Source of the DNA: Firmicutes bacterium UBA5473
GTDB lineage: Bacteria; Bacillota; DTU084
NCBI GenBank assembly: GCA_002427165.1
Contig: DIQB01000084.1
Location: 542 to 32,068 of the forward strand
Length of the DNA: 31,527 nucleotides
Direction: 5' to 3'
Below, in pieces: positions 14,767-21,999 of this stretch. The notes under the pieces are model-generated. The model saw only the letters and a list, made by a program, of their open reading frames with translations, was not told the origin of the DNA and ran no database searches. Positions within the stretch are counted from its first letter, which is position 1, and the number at the start of each line of letters is the position of its first letter. Made by a program: the position numbers and the translations under genes.

Positions 14767-16146
14767 TCAATCCTCCCGATCGGTTTCGTCCACAAAGAGT
14801 GTGAACTCCGGTATAAAGCGAAGCAGAGCAGTGCCGGTGGCACCTTTACGCTGTTTAGCAAAGATCACCTCTGCTTTGCCGCGTGTACCTCGCTCCTCTG
14901 CCTGGTCTGGGTAGTAGTAATCGTCTCTATAGACAAACATGACCACGTCTGCAAACTCCTCAATGTTACCGCTATCTCGCAGGTCGCTCATCATGGGTCT
15001 TTTGTTCTCTCGGCTCTCCACACCTCGGTTTAGCTGAGAGAGGAGCACAACGGGCACATCAATCTCTCCTGCCAGGTCCCTCAATTCCCTGACAATATCA
15101 CCCACCTGCAAAGCCCAGCTTTTGTTTTTATTATCTCCGTCTGCAGGTCTAATCAGCTGCAGGTAGTCGATGACCACCAGGCCAAGATTGGGGCAGGTAG
15201 CCTTCACTTTTCTAGCTTTAGCACGGATGTCCAAAGAGGTGAGGCCCCTCTGATCCACGATCTGGATGGGGAGCTGATAGAGCTCACTGTAGACTTTTTC
15301 TGTGATCTTAAGCTGTTCGTCGCTAAGTTTGGTGGCATATTCGCTGGAAGGAATCAGGAAGTTTCCATCTCGATCCCGGTAGCGAAAAAGTTCGCCTAAG
15401 ACGAACCTGTCGCCAATTTGCTCATCATCCATCTCTAGGCTGAAGATCAGAACTGGAATCTGACGCTTGGCCACATTGACGGCAAAATTCAAGGCCAAAG
15501 AGGTTTTGCCCATACTAGGCCTACCAGCTAAGATGATCAGGTCCTTTTTCTTAAAGCCTGTGGTGAGCATATCGATTGAGGGAAAGCGTACAGAGAGACC
15601 ATAGGGCACTTTTCCGTCTTTGCGCTGCACCAGGTTGGTATAGCAGCGGGAGAGGATATCTAGGAGCTCTTTGGGTTCATCTGCACTGTTCTCCACGTTT
15701 GTGGCAGCAAAGATCAGTTCCTGGGCCCGGGCTTGATATTTTTCAGGAGTCTCCTCCTCCTCCCGGAGGATCATCTGCTCGATCTCTTCTGTTGCTTTGA
15801 GAATTCTCCTTTTAGCATAGCCCTCTCGCAATAGCTCAATACAAGGCTCAAGCTCTCTGCCAGTAACCACGCTCTCTGTAAGGGAGAGAAGAGCAGACTC
15901 AGGGTCGGCTAGGAGCTTTTCACGCCTGAGCTTATCATAGAGGCGGACGTAACTGACCTTACCTTGCTTTGTATAAAGATCCAACAGGGCCTTGAAGATA
16001 GTTTTATTGGTGGGATTTATAAAATGATATTCCCGGAGCTTGTCCAGGGCGGTGTCCATTTTTTGGGGATGCTTAATTAGAATCCCCAGTATTAGCTGTT
16101 CTGTTTCGTATTCCTGAGGCAATTCCACCTGAAGACTAGCCGTCAT
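14767..16146 (-). CDS. dnaB: Replicative DNA helicase DnaB
   Basis: 459 residues, normal length. N-terminal helical domain (residues 1-150), linker, then the RecA-like helicase core: Walker A GRPSMGKT (208-215), FSLEMDDEQI, the Walker B region LGLVVIDYLQLI, SQLNRGVESRENKRPMMSDLRDSGNIEEFAD, and the arginine-finger region toward the C-terminus. It unwinds DNA ahead of the replisome as a hexamer. ATG at 16146 is favoured by AAGGA five bases upstream; another ATG lies six bases earlier. The start lies inside the end of dnaD, so the loader-like gene and the helicase are coupled. Confidence 0.95.
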   Translation of the reverse strand: MTASLQVELPQEYETEQLILGILIKHPQKMDTALDKLREYHFINPTNKTIFKALLDLYTKQGKVSYVRLYDKLRREKLLADPESALLSLTESVVTGRELEPCIELLREGYAKRRILKATEEIEQMILREEEETPEKYQARAQELIFAATNVENSADEPKELLDILSRCYTNLVQRKDGKVPYGLSVRFPSIDMLTTGFKKKDLIILAGRPSMGKTSLALNFAVNVAKRQIPVLIFSLEMDDEQIGDRFVLGELFRYRDRDGNFLIPSSEYATKLSDEQLKITEKVYSELYQLPIQIVDQRGLTSLDIRAKARKVKATCPNLGLVVIDYLQLIRPADGDNKNKSWALQVGDIVRELRDLAGEIDVPVVLLSQLNRGVESRENKRPMMSDLRDSGNIEEFADVVMFVYRDDYYYPDQAEERGTRGKAEVIFAKQRKGATGTALLRFIPEFTLFVDETDRED

Positions 16147-16927
16147 ACTCATCCTTGTACATCTCCTTCCACCGCTTTACTGCCTCAGGGTCCACTTTTC
16201 GATATGCCCCGGCATTGGCAACACCCTCGTAGCCCTCTTTGGGCATGGACTGGGGTTGACCAGGTAGGCTTTTCAAAAAGCCTGGACTCTTTCTTCCCTC
16301 TCGAGTCTTTTTCTTGCTCCGCTTCTGCTGCTCTTCCTCCCAGCGTTTTTTCTGGTCATTCAGCTCCCCGAGGTTTCTGATTCCCTCGTTATACCAGTTA
16401 CGCAAAATTCCCTCGAGATACTCTATTCTCCGGGAAGAAGTTTTCATCATCTCGCCGATGGCTGCCACCACTACCTCCTCATCCATTCCCTGCTCCACTA
16501 CCCAGTAGCGAAGTTTTTCTTCCTGCACAGGACCCATAAGCCCCACTTGTTTCTGATAAAAGTCAAAGAGCACACTCAAAGTATCTAGACCCCCGCCCAG
16601 CTGCGCCTCTAGGGCCTGAAATTCATCCTGAGGAAGAGGTTCGTTCACAGAGAGAATGCCTCTCCCCTGGCCTGGCTCCGAACTTACAAGCCCGTAGCGA
16701 ATGAGCAACGAAAGCGCTTCCTCTAGCTGCTCTGGTGTGCATTTTAGCTCCAGAGCTAATCTACTAAATTGTATTTCCTGCTCCTCACAGGCAAACAAAT
16801 TCAACCATAGAGCTATGCCCACGGCCCCCACAGCCGGTTGATAGAGCTCGATCAGTTCTTTAGGCACCAAAAGGAGATCCCGCGATCTCCTTTTTTGAGT
16901 AACGTAAAAAGATTTGGCCTCCTGCAA
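16136..16927 (-). CDS. dnaD: DnaD-like primosome protein
   Basis: 263 residues. N-terminal winged-helix domain (residues 15-95: LLLVPKELIELYQPAVGAVGIALWLNLFA, CTPEQLEEALSLLIRYGLV), a middle DnaB_2/DnaD C-terminal type domain (about 115-195, with VLFDFYQKQVGLMGPVQEEKLRYW and IEYLEGILRNWYNEGI), and a charged tail. DnaD remodels origin DNA and helps load the helicase in Firmicutes. TTG start with AGGAGGA eight bases upstream. A strong hairpin lies in its first codons (16869-16894). Confidence 0.88.
   Translation of the reverse strand: MQEAKSFYVTQKRRSRDLLLVPKELIELYQPAVGAVGIALWLNLFACEEQEIQFSRLALELKCTPEQLEEALSLLIRYGLVSSEPGQGRGILSVNEPLPQDEFQALEAQLGGGLDTLSVLFDFYQKQVGLMGPVQEEKLRYWVVEQGMDEEVVVAAIGEMMKTSSRRIEYLEGILRNWYNEGIRNLGELNDQKKRWEEEQQKRSKKKTREGRKSPGFLKSLPGQPQSMPKEGYEGVANAGAYRKVDPEAVKRWKEMYKDEYDG
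16869..16894 (-). other. Strong terminator-like hairpin inside dnaD
   Basis: AAAAGGAGATC and GATCTCCTTTT, perfect 11-base arms around GCGG, within codons 12-20 of dnaD. The 3' arm ends in TTTT, so it could act as a weak attenuator or slow translation. Confidence 0.45.
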
Positions 16928-16944
16928 GTTTCTGTCCTCCTATT

Positions 16945-18351
16945 TTAGTTCGCTGTTTGTGCCCCGATTTCCTGGGATAAAACAACCAAATTTCGTCCCT
17001 GCCCTTTTGCCTCATAGCAGGCACTATCTGCTGCCCTGATCAGCCCATCAAGATCTGTGGCGTGCCGGGGATAGGTCGCAACACCAATGCTCACAGTGAG
17101 CCTCAATGAGCCAACAAATTTCTTTTCATCCACCTTGCGCCTGATTCGCTCGGCGCTGGCCATAGCCTCCACAGGTCCTGTCTCAGGGAGGATCAGGCAG
17201 AATTCCTCGCCTCCGTAGCGTGCCGCCAGATCCGTATTGCGGATCAGGGCTTTCAGCTGGCGACCCAACTCCATGAGCACGCTGTCGCCCATCTGATGAC
17301 CATAGTAGTCGTTTATCTTTTTAAAATGGTCGATATCCAGCATCAGAAGGCTCAGTTGTCTTCCGTAACGCTTAGCCCTTGCAAGTTCGTTGGCAAGAAC
17401 CTCTTTGAAAAGGCGATGATTGCCAAGGCCTGTTACGGAATCTGTAATCGCTAGCTGCATCACCTCAGAGTAGAGGTGAGCATTGCGGATGGCAAAGGCT
17501 GCCTGGTTGGCGATGATGGTCAGGGTGCGCAGATCATCGCGGGTGAAGGCAGCTGGCTCTAATTTGAGGATCTCCAGTACTCCGATGACCTCTCCTTTGA
17601 TTACCAAAGGCAGGGAGAGCACTGAGCAAAAATGGTGCTCATATTTTAGGTATTGGAAACGGGGATCTCGTTCATAGTCTAAAACTAGGGCTGGTTGGGC
17701 AGTCTGTGCCACCCAGCCCGCTACACCATCACCGATGCGATAGCGGGACTCCTCGATGGCCTTTTGACTGAGTCCCCTAGCTACCTCTATGTAAAGTTCA
17801 GATGCCTCTTCATCTATGAGAAAAAGACTACAAGCATCATACGGTACAATCCTGAGGATAGTATCCACCATCAAGTTCAGCACTTCCTGATACTGAAGAG
17901 TGCTGCCTAGTATTGAGGTAAACTCATAGATGGCCATGGCATTGAAAAATTCACGATCAACTTTAGATTGCAGCTCCTCGATCTTGCTTGCCTGCTGCTG
18001 AATGTCCTCTTTGAATTTTTTATTTTCTTGGACTAATTCCGTATTGCTCTCGCAGCCACACCAGCGTGCTATACTACTTGCTGCCACCGCTAAAATCCAG
18101 GCCAAAATATGCCAGCCTAGATCCAGCTGCGAGTTTTGACTGAGAATTAATGCTGTGATGCTGCCTAAAGCCGTTCCAGAGAGGATGCCCAGCTCGTAGG
18201 TAAGAACGAAGAGGGGCAAGTAGGTTAGATGTGCGGCCAGAGATTGCCATTGTGGGTTCCAAGTGCCATAGATAGAAAATCCCAGCAGGAGAAAGTTAAT
18301 TAAGGCAACTAACTTTCGTGGATTTAGCGGCCAGCGCTTCCCCTGTTTCAT
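16945..18351 (-). CDS. Membrane diguanylate cyclase with GAF domain
   Basis: 468 residues. About four hydrophobic segments lie in the first 95 residues, then a coiled coil (105-130), a GAF domain (about 150-290, with YDACSLFLIDEEASELYIEVA and GVAGWVAQTAQPALV), and a GGDEF domain. The active site is GGEEF (380-384), preceded five residues earlier by RNTD, a c-di-GMP inhibitory site (RxxD). It should make cyclic di-GMP from GTP and be product-inhibited, with the GAF domain sensing an unknown cytoplasmic signal. It overlaps the previous gene by ATGA and lies 17 bases before dnaD. Confidence 0.92.
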   Translation of the reverse strand: MKQGKRWPLNPRKLVALINFLLLGFSIYGTWNPQWQSLAAHLTYLPLFVLTYELGILSGTALGSITALILSQNSQLDLGWHILAWILAVAASSIARWCGCESNTELVQENKKFKEDIQQQASKIEELQSKVDREFFNAMAIYEFTSILGSTLQYQEVLNLMVDTILRIVPYDACSLFLIDEEASELYIEVARGLSQKAIEESRYRIGDGVAGWVAQTAQPALVLDYERDPRFQYLKYEHHFCSVLSLPLVIKGEVIGVLEILKLEPAAFTRDDLRTLTIIANQAAFAIRNAHLYSEVMQLAITDSVTGLGNHRLFKEVLANELARAKRYGRQLSLLMLDIDHFKKINDYYGHQMGDSVLMELGRQLKALIRNTDLAARYGGEEFCLILPETGPVEAMASAERIRRKVDEKKFVGSLRLTVSIGVATYPRHATDLDGLIRAADSACYEAKGQGRNLVVLSQEIGAQTAN

Positions 18352-18644
18352 CCTCCCAGTCCGCGCTGTGGCAAGGAAACCTTTCCTTTGTCTGCTTTCC
18401 GTGCCCTAAAGAGGCTATAGACGCCCCCAAGCCACAGGCCAAAGAGGATTAGGCCACTGATAGCTCTTTTGCCTATTTCCAGACGCAGCCGGACTAATGC
18501 ACTCTGGGCAGGTCCAAAGGCCACGATGGCAGGATTGAAAAAATCCTTCCACAGTAGCCAGCTCCAGATAAACATGCCCACAGTGCTAGCTGCGGTTAAT
18601 AAATAAAGCAGAATTTTTTTAGCTTTCTTCATCCGGCGGTTCAT
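18348..18644 (-). CDS. Small two-helix membrane protein
   Basis: 98 residues from ATG 18644, or 94 from ATG 18632. A basic N-terminus (MNRRMKKAKK) is followed by a hydrophobic segment (ILLYLLTAASTVGMFIWSWLLW), a linker with RLRLEIGKRA, a second segment (ISGLILFGLWLGGVYSLF) and a basic tail. No family recognised. It overlaps both neighbours (26 bases with the YlbF-like gene, ATGA with the cyclase), so it is part of one translated operon and may be a partner of the membrane cyclase. Confidence 0.72.
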   Translation of the reverse strand: MNRRMKKAKKILLYLLTAASTVGMFIWSWLLWKDFFNPAIVAFGPAQSALVRLRLEIGKRAISGLILFGLWLGGVYSLFRARKADKGKVSLPQRGLGG

Positions 18645-18987
18645 CCTTCCCAGTTTTAATCCCAATTGCCTCCGCCAAGGTCTTTTGGATTTCCTCCCAC
18701 AGCTGACCAAATTCCATTTGTGCCAGCAAAAACTGCCGAATATGTGGATTATGGGAGACAAGCTCAAAGGTTTTCTGTACGTCCTCAAAACGTGTTTTGA
18801 TTTCTTCTTCAGAGAGGCCAGGCTCATAGCAAGACCTTTGCTTCTTCTCTAGATCCTCCCACATGATCTGAGCTGCAGCATGAGCTTTCAGCTCTGCTTC
18901 AGCATCTTTCAATGCGCGATATTCCTGGGAATTCGCCAAAGAATTGGCTAGTTCCTTTGTGGTTGCTAAAATTTCAGCTTTAGTCAT
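18619..18987 (-). CDS. YlbF/YmcA-family regulator
   Basis: 122 residues. Com_YlbF features: ILATTKELANSLANSQEYRALKDAEAELKAHAAAQIMWEDLEKKQ, then NPHIRQFLLAQMEFGQLWEEIQKTLAEAIGI. In Bacillus, YlbF, YmcA and YaaT form a complex needed for sporulation, competence and RNase Y maturation of transcripts. No cysteine pattern for a cluster is visible except one Cys (QRSCYEPG). Start at ATG 18987 with GGGGG nearby; ATG 19002 has no ribosome site. First gene of the operon that ends after dnaB. Confidence 0.8.
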   Translation of the reverse strand: MTKAEILATTKELANSLANSQEYRALKDAEAELKAHAAAQIMWEDLEKKQRSCYEPGLSEEEIKTRFEDVQKTFELVSHNPHIRQFLLAQMEFGQLWEEIQKTLAEAIGIKTGKDEPPDEES

Positions 18988-19011
18988 TTTCCATGCCCCC
19001 ATTCTGCTTTA

Positions 19012-19040
19012 AATATAGCACACACCACTGCCTTTGGCAA
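19012..19040 (-). promoter_or_regulatory. Promoter of the ylbF-dnaB operon
   Basis: On the minus strand TTGCCA (19035-19040), 17-base spacer ending in TGC, TATATT (19012-19017). No other good promoter is visible down to 14553. Confidence 0.7.
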
Positions 19041-19144
19041 GGAACGGGCAGGGCTCAAATTACCTGTAAAAGGCAAGGATCTGCTAGGGAAAATGTCCTC
19101 TTGTGCATAGGTTTCTTCTAGAAAATTTATTTTCAAAAAATCGT

Positions 19145-19173
19145 TTGACGAATCAACAAGGCTATGCTATAAT
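19145..19173 (+). promoter_or_regulatory. tRNA-Leu promoter
   Basis: TTGACG (19145-19150), 17 bases, TATAAT (19168-19173), with TG one base before the -10. Confidence 0.9.
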
Positions 19174-19192
19174 TACCTTTGTTAAGAGACTT

Positions 19193-19280
19193 GCCGAAGT
19201 GGCGGAACTGGCAGACGCGCTAGATTCAGGTTCTAGTGAGCATTACGCTTGTGGGGGTTCAAATCCCCCCTTCGGCACCA
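19193..19280 (+). tRNA. tRNA-Leu (CAG)
   Basis: 88 bases with encoded CCA and the long variable arm of a class II tRNA. Acceptor stem GCCGAAG/CTTCGGC, anticodon loop TTCAGGT (anticodon CAG), variable-arm bases TGAGCATTACGCTTGT, T loop TTCAAAT. Confidence 0.97.
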
Positions 19281-19290
19281 CTTGTAAATA

Positions 19291-19315
19291 AAAGCAGCCC
19301 TAGGGCTGCTTTTTT
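19291..19315 (+). terminator. tRNA-Leu terminator
   Basis: AAAGCAGCCC-TA-GGGCTGCTTT followed by Ts, ten bases after the tRNA. Confidence 0.92.
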
Positions 19316-19440
19316 ATGTCTCAATTGAGGCTTTCTCCTATAATATATCCATTTCCTTTAAAATGGTGCCCTTCCAAAGATTATACTTAACATTATTTGT
19401 TGGCACCACTATTATTCTTCTTTGATAGTGCCACTGAAAG

Positions 19441-19469
19441 AAAAGGAAGCGCCGCTGGCGCTTCCTTTT
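19441..19469 (-). terminator. Terminator of the first microprotein gene
   Basis: AAAAGGAAGCGCC and GGCGCTTCCTTTT around a 3-base loop, ten bases after the stop at 19479. Confidence 0.88.
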
Positions 19470-19478
19470 GCATCCTTT

Positions 19479-19571
19479 TTAGGGATCAACAAAAAAGATG
19501 AGGAAGAGAATTAGAATTACAATCCACCATACCCGGTTAAAACCTGGTCCAGGTCCGAAGAAGCCTCCCAT
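19479..19571 (-). CDS. YjcZ-like membrane microprotein A, 30 residues
   Basis: ATG at 19571 five bases after GGGAGGTG. The 30-residue product has a glycine/proline head (MGGFFGPGPGFNRVWW) and a hydrophobic helix ending ILFLIFFVDP. The last ten residues are identical to those of microprotein B (19710-19787), so they are paralogs. Own upstream box at 19612-19668 and own terminator. The pattern fits YjcZ-type small sporulation membrane proteins; role unknown. Confidence 0.82.
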   Translation of the reverse strand: MGGFFGPGPGFNRVWWIVILILFLIFFVDP

Positions 19572-19611
19572 ATTGACACCTCCCTTTTGCTACTGGCCCT
19601 GTTCGTGCCAG

Positions 19612-19668
19612 CAATACATACTATTAATTTGGCCTTACCTCTGACACTACAGGAAGCTATTTTGTGCC
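19612..19668 (-). promoter_or_regulatory. Shared upstream box of microprotein A
   Basis: On the minus strand GGCACAAAAT (19659-19668), then CCTGTAG, then TAATAGTATG 32 bases after CACAAAAT. The same elements in the same order stand before microproteins C and D. Confidence 0.5.
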
Positions 19669-19683
19669 TAAAGCCCTAAAGGG

Positions 19684-19711
19684 AAAGAAGCGCCAATTGG
19701 CGCTTCTTTTT
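19684..19711 (-). terminator. Terminator of the microprotein C-B operon
   Basis: AAGAAGCGCC and GGCGCTTCTT meet at AATT, followed on the minus strand by TTTCCC. It begins at the stop codon of microprotein B. Confidence 0.85.
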
Positions 19712-19787
19712 AAGGATCTACAAAGAAGATCAAGAAGAGGATGAGCATTACTAGCCACAAGACTTTAGAGCCTCCAAGACCACCCAT
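19710..19787 (-). CDS. YjcZ-like membrane microprotein B, 25 residues
   Basis: ATG at 19787, five bases after GGAGGTG. The 25 residues start MGGLGGSKVLW and end ILFLIFFVDP like microprotein A. It lies 31 bases downstream of microprotein C with no terminator between, so the two form a small operon. One membrane helix expected. Confidence 0.8.
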   Translation of the reverse strand: MGGLGGSKVLWLVMLILFLIFFVDP

Positions 19788-19818
19788 TAGTGCACCTCCT
19801 CATCTAGCTAGGTTTCCC

Positions 19819-19923
19819 CTAGGCTTCGAACCCCCGAAAAAGGCCAGGGCACAGGCAACAAATGACTAGGATGATAATCAAACACCAGCACCAATTAAAT
19901 CCACCAAAACCTTGTTGTTCCAC
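19819..19923 (-). CDS. Cysteine-rich membrane microprotein C, 34 residues
   Basis: GTG at 19923 after GGAGGTG. Product: short polar start (MEQQ), GFGGFNWCWCLIII, then a second cysteine cluster (ICCLC) and a tail PGLFRGFEA. Five cysteines in 34 residues flank a hydrophobic core. It is a paralog of microprotein D (20185-20274), sharing QQ-F-GGFNWCWCLIII. The cysteines could be cross-linked, acylated or bind metal; none of this can be told from sequence. Confidence 0.8.
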   Translation of the reverse strand: MEQQGFGGFNWCWCLIIILVICCLCPGLFRGFEA

Positions 19924-19956
19924 AATCTACACCTCCGCAAGTTTTGTTTTATTTTA

Positions 19957-20016
19957 GTCGCATTGCATAGTATTACTTTCATCCCTGTTATGCTACAGGC
20001 AGCGTGATTTTGTGCC
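19957..20016 (-). promoter_or_regulatory. Shared upstream box of microprotein C
   Basis: On the minus strand GGCACAAAAT (20007-20016), CCTGTAG, then TAATACTATGCAATGCGAC, 31 bases after CACAAAAT. The 24-base downstream block (19957-19980) differs from that of microprotein D at one position. Confidence 0.55.
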
Positions 20017-20061
20017 TAAAGCATCATAGAGGATTCCTCCCTCCGAGGACGCTTCGTTTTT

Positions 20062-20105
20062 AAACAACAAAGGGGCCGTCGCTTTTGACAGCCCCTTTGT
20101 TGTTT
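20062..20105 (-). terminator. Terminator of microprotein D
   Basis: AAACAACAAAGGGGC and GCCCCTTTGTTGTTT around a 14-base loop; very long perfect arms. Confidence 0.8.
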
Positions 20106-20184
20106 AGTCCCCTATAGGCTCTAGAAGGTACAAAACTGCCCCTTCTTTTTCTGGTAGTTTACAGATGAGACAACTAATAAATTG

Positions 20185-20274
20185 TTAGAAACGTCCTCCA
20201 CAGCAGCAACAAATCAAGAGGATGATAATTAAACACCAACACCAATTAAATCCACCTAGAAATTGCTGATTCAC
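20185..20274 (-). CDS. Cysteine-rich membrane microprotein D, 29 residues
   Basis: GTG at 20274 after GGAGGTG. Product: MNQQF, GGFNWCWCLIII, LLICCCCGG, RF; six cysteines in 29 residues. Paralog of microprotein C. Own upstream box directly after the methyltransferase stop, own terminator. Likely a single membrane helix with cysteines at both ends. Confidence 0.82.
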   Translation of the reverse strand: MNQQFLGGFNWCWCLIIILLICCCCGGRF

Positions 20275-20306
20275 AGTTAACACCTCCGGTAATTTTGTAT
20301 GAGTTG

Positions 20307-20364
20307 GTCGCATTGCATAATATTACTTTCGCCCCAATTTTGCTACCGGAGGCCTGATTTTGTG
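20307..20364 (-). promoter_or_regulatory. Shared upstream box of microprotein D
   Basis: On the minus strand CACAAAAT (20357-20364), CCGGTAG, and TAATATTATGCAATGCGAC, 31 bases after CACAAAAT. Nearly identical to the box before microprotein C. Confidence 0.55.
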
Positions 20365-20366
20365 TT

Positions 20367-21224
20367 TTAATCACATGGTTTTTGAAAAATCAACACGTTT
20401 TGATGAATAAGGCTGGGGATATAGGTGTATTGGTATCCGTAGATGTGAAGTGATTTGGCCCTATCATGCCAAATGAGGTTTGCTTTCATAGTATAGCCAA
20501 TACTTTTGAGCATCAAAGCCAGTTCTGCAGAGAGGCAATGATATTCCCCCTTGTTATACAAATCCCCCACAAATACGGCCATGTATCTGCCCCCCTTCAG
20601 CGGTTTCCATAGAAGGGAGAAGATCTCACGAAGCTCTGAGAGCCACTCCTCTTTGCTCTGCAGGGGCCGGTCATTGAAGTCCCCGAGCTCTGTCTTGATT
20701 TTCGGTTTGGCCCTCTCTCCTACCTTTTTGTAGAAGCCTGTGGATTTTGGGAGCTTGTCCATATTCCAATATGGTACGTCTGTAAGGACTAAATCGATGG
20801 AGTCATCTGCTAAAGCACCTAGTATCTTGCGGCTATCACCCTGGTATGTTGTTTGCACAGCAAGGTTTTCCCGCTTGCAAACCTCCCGGTAAATCTCAAT
20901 CCACCTGGGTTCAAGTTCTATGCCGATGGCTCTGCGCCCCGCGAGACTGGCACCCAATAACGTCCCTCCCACTCCCATTAGTGGATCTAAGACAACCTGT
21001 CCCTCTTTAGTAAATACTTTGATTAAATCAGCACAGAGATCCGGTGGTTTTTGGCCCCCGTGCTGATTGCGAAGTTTGTGGCAAAGATTTGGAGGGTAGG
21101 GTTTATCGATCACAGATTTGGTCCAGTATAGCCATTCTTTGCCTGTAAGGTCATTGAGGATGTTGGCTGTAGAGTAAAAGCCGCGACTGTTTCCATGTTC
21201 ATCAAAAAGCTCTATTTTCTCCAT
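20367..21224 (-). CDS. Orphan DNA methyltransferase (N4/N6 type)
   Basis: 285 residues. The SAM-binding motif is VLDPLMGVGGTLLGASLAGRRAIGIELE; the catalytic motif is LTDVPYW, in place of the common DPPY. An internal target-recognition part with many lysines (KLPKSTGFYKKVGERAKPKIK) follows. This is the D12/N6_N4_Mtase fold. No restriction enzyme gene is adjacent, so it may be an orphan epigenetic enzyme or a phage-type relic. ATG at 21224 follows TTTTTGGAGG. The gene sits between the secreted operon and the microprotein cluster. Confidence 0.85.
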   Translation of the reverse strand: MEKIELFDEHGNSRGFYSTANILNDLTGKEWLYWTKSVIDKPYPPNLCHKLRNQHGGQKPPDLCADLIKVFTKEGQVVLDPLMGVGGTLLGASLAGRRAIGIELEPRWIEIYREVCKRENLAVQTTYQGDSRKILGALADDSIDLVLTDVPYWNMDKLPKSTGFYKKVGERAKPKIKTELGDFNDRPLQSKEEWLSELREIFSLLWKPLKGGRYMAVFVGDLYNKGEYHCLSAELALMLKSIGYTMKANLIWHDRAKSLHIYGYQYTYIPSLIHQNVLIFQKPCD

Positions 21225-21234
21225 GGATACCTCC

Positions 21235-21271
21235 AAAAAAATAGGAGCAGCCAGGCTGCCCCTATTTTTCT
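21235..21271 (-). terminator. Terminator of the secreted operon
   Basis: AAAAATAGGGGCAGCC pairs with GGCTGCTCCTATTTTT around a 1-2 base loop, with one mismatch; it follows the barrel gene on the minus strand. Confidence 0.85.
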
Positions 21272-21282
21272 TTTTCTTCGTT

Positions 21283-21999
21283 TTAGAAGAGAAATTGTAC
21301 TCCAGCTGCGGCGCCAAAGGATGTGCCACTGATCTTTTCCTCTCCGATCGGTCCTTTGAAGTCTTCTTTGCTGAAGCGTCCTCGCGCATCAAGGAACATG
21401 TTATCTGCGATTTTCAGCTGTGCACCAACAGAGAGGGAGAGCAAGCCACCTTCTGCTTTTTCTTCCGCGTCGAAGCCTTGATCTGACATCTCTTGCATTG
21501 CTGAGAGGGGAAGCAGGAATCTGGCATCTCCCACTACCCGCATGGTAGGACTAGCCTGGTAGGTAAAGCCTCCACCTAAAAGGGCGCCAGACACTTTATA
21601 TTGACGAGTATTAAGCTGTTCACCTGTCTCTCCAACCTCTAGCTTAAATGCTCTCATGCCACCACCTGCTGCAGCGTAAGCTGAGCCGCCCTCGAAAGGT
21701 ACATTATATTGGACTGTTGCTCCTGCAAAAAGGTCGTTGCCGCTATCGAGATAAGGGGACCCTTCTGCTTTGCCTTTGAGGATGTTTACGATGGCGTCAA
21801 CTCCGATTGCAAGCTGTCCTCCCACAGGGTAGCTAAGCTTTGCTTGGGCTCCAAAGGTGGTGGCGCTACCTTCAACATTAGCGTTGTTAACAAACATATC
21901 GTATTGCCACTGGCCTACAAGCCCTACTACTGAAATATCACCTGCAAAGGAGCTACAGCTTATGATTAGGAGGGAGAGAACTATTAGATACTTTCTCAT
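21283..21999 (-). CDS. Small outer-membrane beta-barrel protein
   Basis: 238 residues. Signal peptide (RKYLIVLSLLIISCSSFAG, cleavage after SFA; an 'IISC' lipobox-like match is also present). The mature part alternates short hydrophobic and polar strands (TTFGAQAKLSYPVGGQLAIGVDAIV, LFAGATVQYNV, YAAAGGGMRAFKLEV, LLSLSVGAQLKIADNMFLDARGRF) and ends GAAAGVQFLF. A last strand ending in Phe is the BAM recognition signal of outer-membrane barrels. It overlaps the Ig-protein gene by ATGA. Suggests a diderm cell envelope. Confidence 0.75.
   Translation of the reverse strand: MRKYLIVLSLLIISCSSFAGDISVVGLVGQWQYDMFVNNANVEGSATTFGAQAKLSYPVGGQLAIGVDAIVNILKGKAEGSPYLDSGNDLFAGATVQYNVPFEGGSAYAAAGGGMRAFKLEVGETGEQLNTRQYKVSGALLGGGFTYQASPTMRVVGDARFLLPLSAMQEMSDQGFDAEEKAEGGLLSLSVGAQLKIADNMFLDARGRFSKEDFKGPIGEEKISGTSFGAAAGVQFLF

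Noticed and set aside
19270..19411. Short repeat GGCACCACT at the tRNA-Leu end and at about 19401, as an attachment site
   Set aside because: Nine bases, no integrase gene and no element between the copies.
19441..19711. Repeated AAGCGCC/GGCGCTT hairpins as a CRISPR or REP array
   Set aside because: Two hairpins only, each placed right after a microprotein stop and followed by T-rich sequence, so they are terminators.
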